DNA of 60,000 nt from Adiantum capillus-veneris (lineage: Eukaryota; Streptophyta; Polypodiopsida; Polypodiales; Pteridaceae): positions 143,106,741 to 143,166,740 of the forward strand of contig CM043945.1 in NCBI GenBank assembly GCA_014529385.2, given 5' to 3'. The position numbers were made by a program, and so were the translations under genes. The notes beneath the pieces were generated by a model. The model was not told the origin of the DNA. It saw only the letters and a program-made list of their open reading frames with translations, and did no database searches. The first letter of the stretch is position 1; each line of letters begins with the position of its first letter. Positions 54,988 to 60,000 of the stretch are shown here, piece after piece.

Positions 54988-55448
54988 ATAAGATCTTTAA
55001 AATGAAAAGAAAGGGTGTTTTCATGTTCAAGTAGGTCAGATGAACGTTTAGTTCACTTTTAGAAAAAATATTTTTCTGAACCTTGTTATGCTTTTCGGTG
55101 CTTCTTCTTACAAAAAGCAAGGCCGGATCCTTAATCCACGAGTCCTGGGGATGCTATGGTTCAAATTTGTAAAAGACTGCGTTTTGAGCATTTTTAACGC
55201 TATTTGTAGCTTTTCATGATTTTCGATGTTTTTCAATGAAAATCGAGTCCACTTTCTTGTCCGAGTGGACAAGGAGAACTCGTGGTTCAATTTTACAAAA
55301 TTTTGCTTTTTTATTTTTTTTCCTTTTTAAACTATTTCTATCTTTCGTGCTTTTTGACATTTTTGAAAAGCAACATGCTTTTTAGGATGACCTAAACCTA
55401 AAAATATGATTTCTAGTCACCATTGGGTCTAAAAACGAGCATACGGTT
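54988..55448 (+). repeat. Right LTR-like repeat of the decayed gypsy element
   Basis: Homologous to 43390-43860, same orientation. Located 30 bp after the integrase C-terminus. No PPT is obvious before it. Confidence 0.65.
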
Positions 55449-56289
55449 AAGCAACAAGATTAAACAAAAAGTTTACAAGAATTTTTTCTTAAAAAAGCCG
55501 CACCGTAAATATGTCAGGGCAGTACGAGTGAGTCATAATTACACCTGGACATCATGGGGTAGTATAGTTTAGTTATGATCATATTAGTTTCTGAGACAAT
55601 TGATCAATTTTTCCAATAAAAATTGAAGGGAAACAGGTAGAATTGACCACCAAAAGCAAATCCTTAAAAATTGAAGGGAAACAGGTAGAATTGACCACCA
55701 AAAGCAAATCCTTGTTTTTAGAAAAGAGTCCCAAAAGCTTGTAGCTAATCTTGAAAGAAGAGGAGGCGCTAACTACTAGCTTGGGGGGCAAGTGAGACCT
55801 ACAGGAAACCTGTAAATTCACCTCTAGTGCTCAATTATCAATGCCGACAGTTGTGTCTAATACCACACGGATATATTTACGTATTATATGAAGTGGTGCA
55901 AGATCTCCCCATCACAATCTCCATAAGATCTTCTTTTGTTTGCGGAAGGAAGAAGAAGAAAACACTCTCTCTACTTGCTTACTATTATTTCTTCTCTTTT
56001 TACGGTGTACGAACGCTTTGTCAACTTCGTGGCAAAACCTCTACGTAGCTCTCATCGTCGCTCTCTTGCGACAAATCAAGAAGCCTTCTTATAGCTGATA
56101 ATCATTCCTCAAGCACGGCAAGAAGCTCTAAATTCCATAGCCATCATCTCTTTCTCTCTCTACTTTGTTTCTGAGTAACTACCCTCTTAGTGGTTGCTTT
56201 TTCATATATAAGGTCATGTATGGGCTTGCTTGATGTGTATGAAGACACTCCATGCTTCTTTCATCATGTTTAACATGCTGATTTATGCA
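55449..56289. other. Non-coding stretch
   Basis: No gene. It contains a 48-bp tandem duplication (55617-55712). 55900-56230 is pyrimidine-rich, possibly the U5 part of an unrecognised LTR. Confidence 0.5.
55617..55712. repeat. 48-bp tandem duplication
   Basis: Two perfect copies of TAAAAATTGAAGGGAAACAG followed by the same 28 bases. Confidence 0.96.
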
Positions 56290-56909
56290 CACAACGTATT
56301 TATAAGCGTCCAAAACAAAGAAATGGAATGTTGTTGAGAGTTGTGAATGATAAGGACACTCAAAATGAGCTTATGAAAAAGTTTCATGAGAGTCTTTATG
56401 CTGTACATAGAGGCGTATGGGCCACCTTTACTAAAATGAAAGAGAGGTATTGGTGGAAAGGTATGTATAAAGATGTATCTCACTTTGTGGAGTCTTGTGA
56501 AACCTGTCAAAGGTATTCAAATGTACGTCATTGTGATGGGTTGCACCCTGCTTACCCATTGGCCATGCACTATAAGTGGGTAGTATATCTTGTTACAATG
56601 CCATTGGGCTTATGGAAAATGAGATACATAGTGCTTGCAGGGGAAGATTTAACCAACCAAGTTGAAGGTTGTGCTCTAAGAATGAAAAGCAAAGAAGGGG
56701 TATGTAAGTTCCTCTTGGATGATGTAATTAGCCGTTATAGCTGTGTTGGGAAAATAACAGTGGACAGGGGTGAGCTGGATGCTGACAAATCAAGGGAGTT
56801 TATAAGTGTTAGTTTATGTTATGGGGCTGAGATTGAGGGTAGAGACCCTATACCATTTGATTGTTTGGAAAATATTGTTTATGCATATGCCATATGCTAT
56901 TTGGATTAA
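56290..56909 (+). pseudogene. Gypsy-type integrase fragment
   Basis: 193 codons open from ATG 56328. HHCC module: FHESLYAVHRGVWATF then ESCETCQRYSN. The core starts KWVVYLVTMPLGLWKMRYIVL; the first catalytic Asp (usually 'VDLVTM') reads Tyr. The second is kept (KITVDRGELDADKSREF). The catalytic Glu region is absent, replaced after about residue 165 by unrelated sequence. No RT is attached. It differs clearly from the other integrases in this window. Confidence 0.75.
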
Positions 56910-57746
56910 AATCATGTGTTATGTTTCTCATGACAATGTTGATACAAGATTAGGATCACCTACGCCGCTTAGCCTTAGATGAAAGGGTGTTGACTTGGGG
57001 ATTTGCTAGAGGGTGTTGCCTAGATATTCTTTTTTGCTAGGCTCATCTACATGGTTAATGGGTCGGGGGTTGAACGACCTATATGGCATCGGGGATCTTG
57101 CCTTGGATTTTCCTAAACACCCAATGATGGACATCAAAGAGGCATGGCACCTAAAGTGATATGGCTAGTGTTGATATTCTACCACCTACTGGTATTTGGA
57201 ATCTTTTCACTGCTCAAGCTCATGGAGGGAGGCGAAGCAACCACAGCTTATGTCTGGATTAGGTAAGTTGGAGGTGTTCTAGCTCACTCTCGATGAATTG
57301 AAATTCTTCCTATTCACAGTAGAGCGGAAGTGAGTGGGTGGACCCATTGATTCCTACACAGGGTTCGATGCTCTGCTAGTCATTTATATTTTAAAGTTAT
57401 GGTATGTCTAGATCTTGTTATTGCATTAATTCATGGTTGTCTATTTAATTTAGATGGAGAATTTAAAGATTTCCTTTTGTCATTCTCTTCTGCACACTCT
57501 ATTTCACCCTCCACTTTGTCATTTTCTTGAGTATGCTTTCATTCATATCACACATTCAAGGGTAGCACTAGTTGCTAGGTGCCTCTGGATATAATATGGC
57601 TCATGGCTTAAAATCCAAGCAAGGTCGGGTGATGAGAACTCCTCGCCTATGCATACGCTTTTGCAACTTTTATGTACATTGAAACAGTATAAAAGTGTAA
57701 ATATTATAATTTTCACATAGACCCTTGGGGAGGGGTATCTCTCACA
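56910..57746 (+). other. Non-coding stretch, possible LTR end
   Basis: No gene. A TATA-like GTATAAAAGTG at about 57689 and CTCTCACA at its end, followed by a degenerate initiator-Met PBS, suggest an LTR ending at 57746. The left border is unknown. Confidence 0.45.
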
Positions 57747-57747
57747 T

Positions 57748-57759
57748 TGTATTAGAGCC
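57748..57759 (+). promoter_or_regulatory. Degenerate initiator-Met primer binding site
   Basis: TGTATTAGAGCC resembles TGGTATCAGAGCC with one missing G and a C-to-T change. The following CTAAGGTT is also common after plant gypsy/copia PBSs. Confidence 0.5.
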
Positions 57760-58004
57760 TAAGGTTATAAGGATAGCTTGAAGCCTGATATTAGTCGGTT
57801 AGTCGTGCATCATGCATGCATATATGCATGTTGTTTGAGAAGAATCATTATCTTCACGATAAATTTATGAGTGACATTGATTGGTGATACTTGCTTGAGA
57901 TGTCTTCTTGCGTGGATTTATGTGGTATGGGGTTACAATAAATTGATTGGAGTGTCATACAATTCTATTAAGGATTTATTTGAATGTTTGTTTTGTAGTT
58001 AACA

Positions 58005-58463
58005 ATGGCTCCTAAGGTGACATCTGGATGCTTTAGCAAAGGGAACAAAGTCTTGGCCATAGTATTCAATAATATGGCAACACGATTATCGAAGGATGCA
58101 AGAAAACTCTTTTATCTTGAGATTGGTACCAAAGTCTTTGCAACACCAAGAACTATGACTTGTTGGAAGAGTATCGAATGCAATTATCTCACTCATAACC
58201 AAGAACCCTTCCACCAATTCTTTATCTATATTGATGATATCCCAAAGGATTTGTTTACCAACCTTAGGCTACTCCAACTTACGATGTGGCTAGGCCTAGG
58301 GAATATGTACTATCACTTAGCAATGTGCTCTCAAATACTTAAAATTGCCAAAGCTGCCAAGAATTTTGAAGCACGTGATGCCATCTTAGGAAGGAAGAGT
58401 CTAGAAGATAACTATAGACCACACTGTCGTATGAGAGATCTAAGAGAATTTCCAGTAAAATGA
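58005..58463 (+). CDS. Unidentified 152-codon ORF, gag position
   Basis: Open from ATG 58005 (MAPKVTSGCFSKGN) to TGA 58461. I do not recognise the protein. It has a basic start, a mixed middle (FHQFFIYIDDIPKDLF, LTMWLGLGNMYYHLAM) and a C-terminal KAAKNFEARDAILGRKSLED. It starts 245 bp after the degenerate PBS, where a gag would start. No zinc knuckle. Gag of an unknown element is a positional guess only. Chance is also possible, though 152 codons in AT-rich DNA is rather long. Confidence 0.4.
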   Translation: MAPKVTSGCFSKGNKVLAIVFNNMATRLSKDARKLFYLEIGTKVFATPRTMTCWKSIECNYLTHNQEPFHQFFIYIDDIPKDLFTNLRLLQLTMWLGLGNMYYHLAMCSQILKIAKAAKNFEARDAILGRKSLEDNYRPHCRMRDLREFPVK

Positions 58464-58960
58464 GAGTTAAAAAGGTATGTAAAGAGTTATCTCAATGACA
58501 TGCATAGTGTTGTAAGAAACCATAAAAATCAAATTTTGATGAATAAAAAGCATAGAGTCAAATTTGACATCCATATGTACTAAGTCTTCTATCTCCTTGT
58601 TTTGTTTTTAGTTGGATCTCTTTAACTGTCTAGATGAACTCCCAAGTGACTTTGCGAGAAATATATTTTTTCAACTATGCTGTTGGGTTCAATGTTTGTT
58701 GGGGAGTTAAAGTGGCTTGAATTTCAAAGGAAACTATCTCGTTCCAAACTCCTATGTAGCATGCAAATAGCATGTTCATGCCCAACCCAAGCACCGAACC
58801 CAAGTACCTACTAGGTACATGGTCGACCCACAATTTTGGGTCAAGGAAAACCTTTAGTAAGGTGATATCCAAGATCAAGGAAATGTTCTTAAACTTAACG
58901 TATGCTCACCTTTGGAGGTACCAAGCTATGCGCTCCTTGCCGCACTGTCGAAGCAAGGGC
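58464..58960. other. Stretch without gene
   Basis: Short frames only; nothing recognised. Confidence 0.5.
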
Positions 58961-59167
58961 CTTGCCTAACACTGTGTGCGAGCCATAGACGGCTCCAAGC
59001 ACACAACTAGCTTAACTAGTAAGCTCAAAAGAGGGCAACGGTGTGTCACTCACCGCTCTATGCTCCTGTCGTGGAGGATTCCTCGCCGCGAAGAAGAAGG
59101 AGACGTCGCTACGTCGCGCTCAATCGCTTCACCGCCGTCGTGCCTTCGTAATGCTCGATCGCACACA

Positions 59168-59202
<35 letters not shown>

Positions 59203-59521
59203 ACATACACACACACACGAGGAGGTGAAGAAGAAGAAGATGGAGATGGAGATGGAGCAAGAGCACTCTTCTGTTGCACAAATGAGAGAATGAGTGAATT
59301 TTAGGTTTAGTTGGCTTTTATATGAGCTCACCCCATTCACACTTGGGCGCCCATGCTTAGCCAACTAATCCCTTGAATGTCCCAGTTAGAGTGCGCCTCT
59401 CATCGGCGATCACTCTTACCCTTTTCCTATTGGTCCGACAAGCCCGGTACCTGACTCTACCAAATACATAATACACGTCCGTCGTAGGTGATGGGGTGTC
59501 CGTGAGCCGTGAGGGTTAACA
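58961..59521 (-). promoter_or_regulatory. Minus-strand LTR or promoter region
   Basis: On the minus strand it starts TGTTAACCCTCACGG at 59521, directly after a purine run (GGAAGGGGGGCA, 59522-59533), as a 3' LTR follows a PPT. A TATA box (ATATAAAAG, near 59315) is followed about 60 bp on by a pyrimidine- and purine-repeat leader with (GA)n. The inner end is not known. The same features would also fit a host gene's promoter and 5' UTR on the minus strand. Confidence 0.5.
59171..59202. repeat. (CT)n microsatellite
   Basis: Sixteen or so CT units with one interruption, next to a short (CA)n run at 59206-59217. Confidence 0.95.
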
Positions 59522-59533
59522 TGCCCCCCTTCC

Positions 59534-60000
59534 TGATGTAGATTCCATCCTCGGAAGCTATTGAGTTGAAGCTCGTTCGTCGAGGTGGAAGAGAATTTGA
59601 GATGAATGTCCTTAGCCTTCTTCAGTCACTGCAAAATCAAACAACATTGGCACAGTAATTGCATTCTCATAAGTGATTAAAAAGCATATGCAGTTTTAGG
59701 TAGACAAATTGATTGGTAAAAGAATTTCAAACAATTTGTCAGCAATGAACATTAAATTGCAATGTAATCAAATGCATAAACAGATGTAAAGGTAAAAAAT
59801 TAAACAAGTCTAGGGTCGCTAATTTGACGGTCGAAAGGCACTAGAGATCGAATATTAATACCATGGGTAAGCTTCTTAATTTTTGTGGTCAATTAAGTTG
59901 TTTAATCGCGAGAGCCAAGTATTCATGTTCGAGGGCTGACTAGAGGCTATATCTAGAAGACCTTGTAGTTAAGCTACCATAAAAGGAATTTCTCATGAAA
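59534..60000. other. Right end of window, no gene
   Basis: AT-rich, no protein-like frame. If 59521 is a 3' LTR edge, this is the 3' untranslated end of a minus-strand element extending beyond the window. Confidence 0.4.

Larger units (their letters stand above)
43390..55448 (+). mobile_element. Decayed Ty3/gypsy element, split by a later insertion
   Basis: LTR-like repeats at both ends, then minisatellite leader, gag, protease, RT, RNase H and integrase in plus-strand Ty3/gypsy order. A minus-strand element (48237-53900) sits between RNase H and integrase. The coding parts are heavily broken. The integrase and the CGPF-type C-terminus resemble chromovirus pol, but no chromodomain is seen. 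Without the insertion it would be about 6.4 kb. Confidence 0.7.

Noticed and set aside
59050-59364. 104-codon minus-strand frame
   Set aside because: It contains Cys-Val and Arg-Glu runs from microsatellites and spans the putative TATA box and leader; not protein-like.

Overview
This window is plant nuclear DNA built almost entirely of nested LTR retrotransposons. I find no intact host gene, no RNA gene and no bacterial-type operon. The evidence is plant-type Ty1/copia and Ty3/gypsy polyproteins, primer binding sites complementary to initiator-Met tRNA (TGGTATCAGAGC) or tRNA-Asp (TGGCGCCRTTGCCGGGGA), polypurine tracts, and 5-bp target-site duplications (TSDs). A large, repeat-rich land-plant genome fits. 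The sequence alone does not fix the species.

Layout. 1-1752 is non-coding flank with a tandem duplication. 1753-27463 is a 25.7-kb Ty3/gypsy element (here 'outer element') with LTRs at 1753-2645 and 26506-27463 and a perfect TSD (TTGCT). Its leader carries diverged ~283-bp repeats, each headed by the 20-bp palindrome ACATGGATCGCGATCCATGT. It has been invaded by (i) a young copia element at 3504-9016 (LTRs 191/192 identical, TSD AGGTA), (ii) a ~2-kb insert at about 11811-13890, and probably (iii) the gag-pol block 10165-21145, which ends in its own polypurine tract and candidate LTR (21146-21372). That block has gag, a decayed protease, an RT lacking its catalytic core, RNase H, an integrase with two zinc-binding modules, and a second retropepsin downstream of integrase. 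A decayed coiled-coil ORF (22811-26448) precedes the outer 3' LTR.

28078-32757 is a second, older copia element (TSD TAACA) with frameshifts, an altered RT active site and no RNase H. 33058-34204 (minus) is a Tat-like gypsy fragment with two RNase H domains. Next to it lie two copies of another long palindrome, 294 bp apart. 34700-43356 looks like a further Tat-type element: LTR with TATA box, tRNA-Asp PBS, 5 kb of repetitive leader, a coiled-coil ORF, and an LTR related to that of the outer element. 43390-55448 is a decayed gypsy element on the plus strand. Its leader holds a 1.7-kb minisatellite of TCTCGAGA palindromes, and its pol is split by a 5.7-kb minus-strand gypsy element (48237-53900). 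55449-60000 has an integrase fragment, a degenerate initiator-Met PBS followed by an unidentified ORF, and a minus-strand LTR or promoter.

No element here looks autonomous. The main novelty candidates are the periodic palindromes in the leaders of separate elements, the post-integrase retropepsin, and a shared loss of RNase H catalytic residues in two Tat-like pol fragments.
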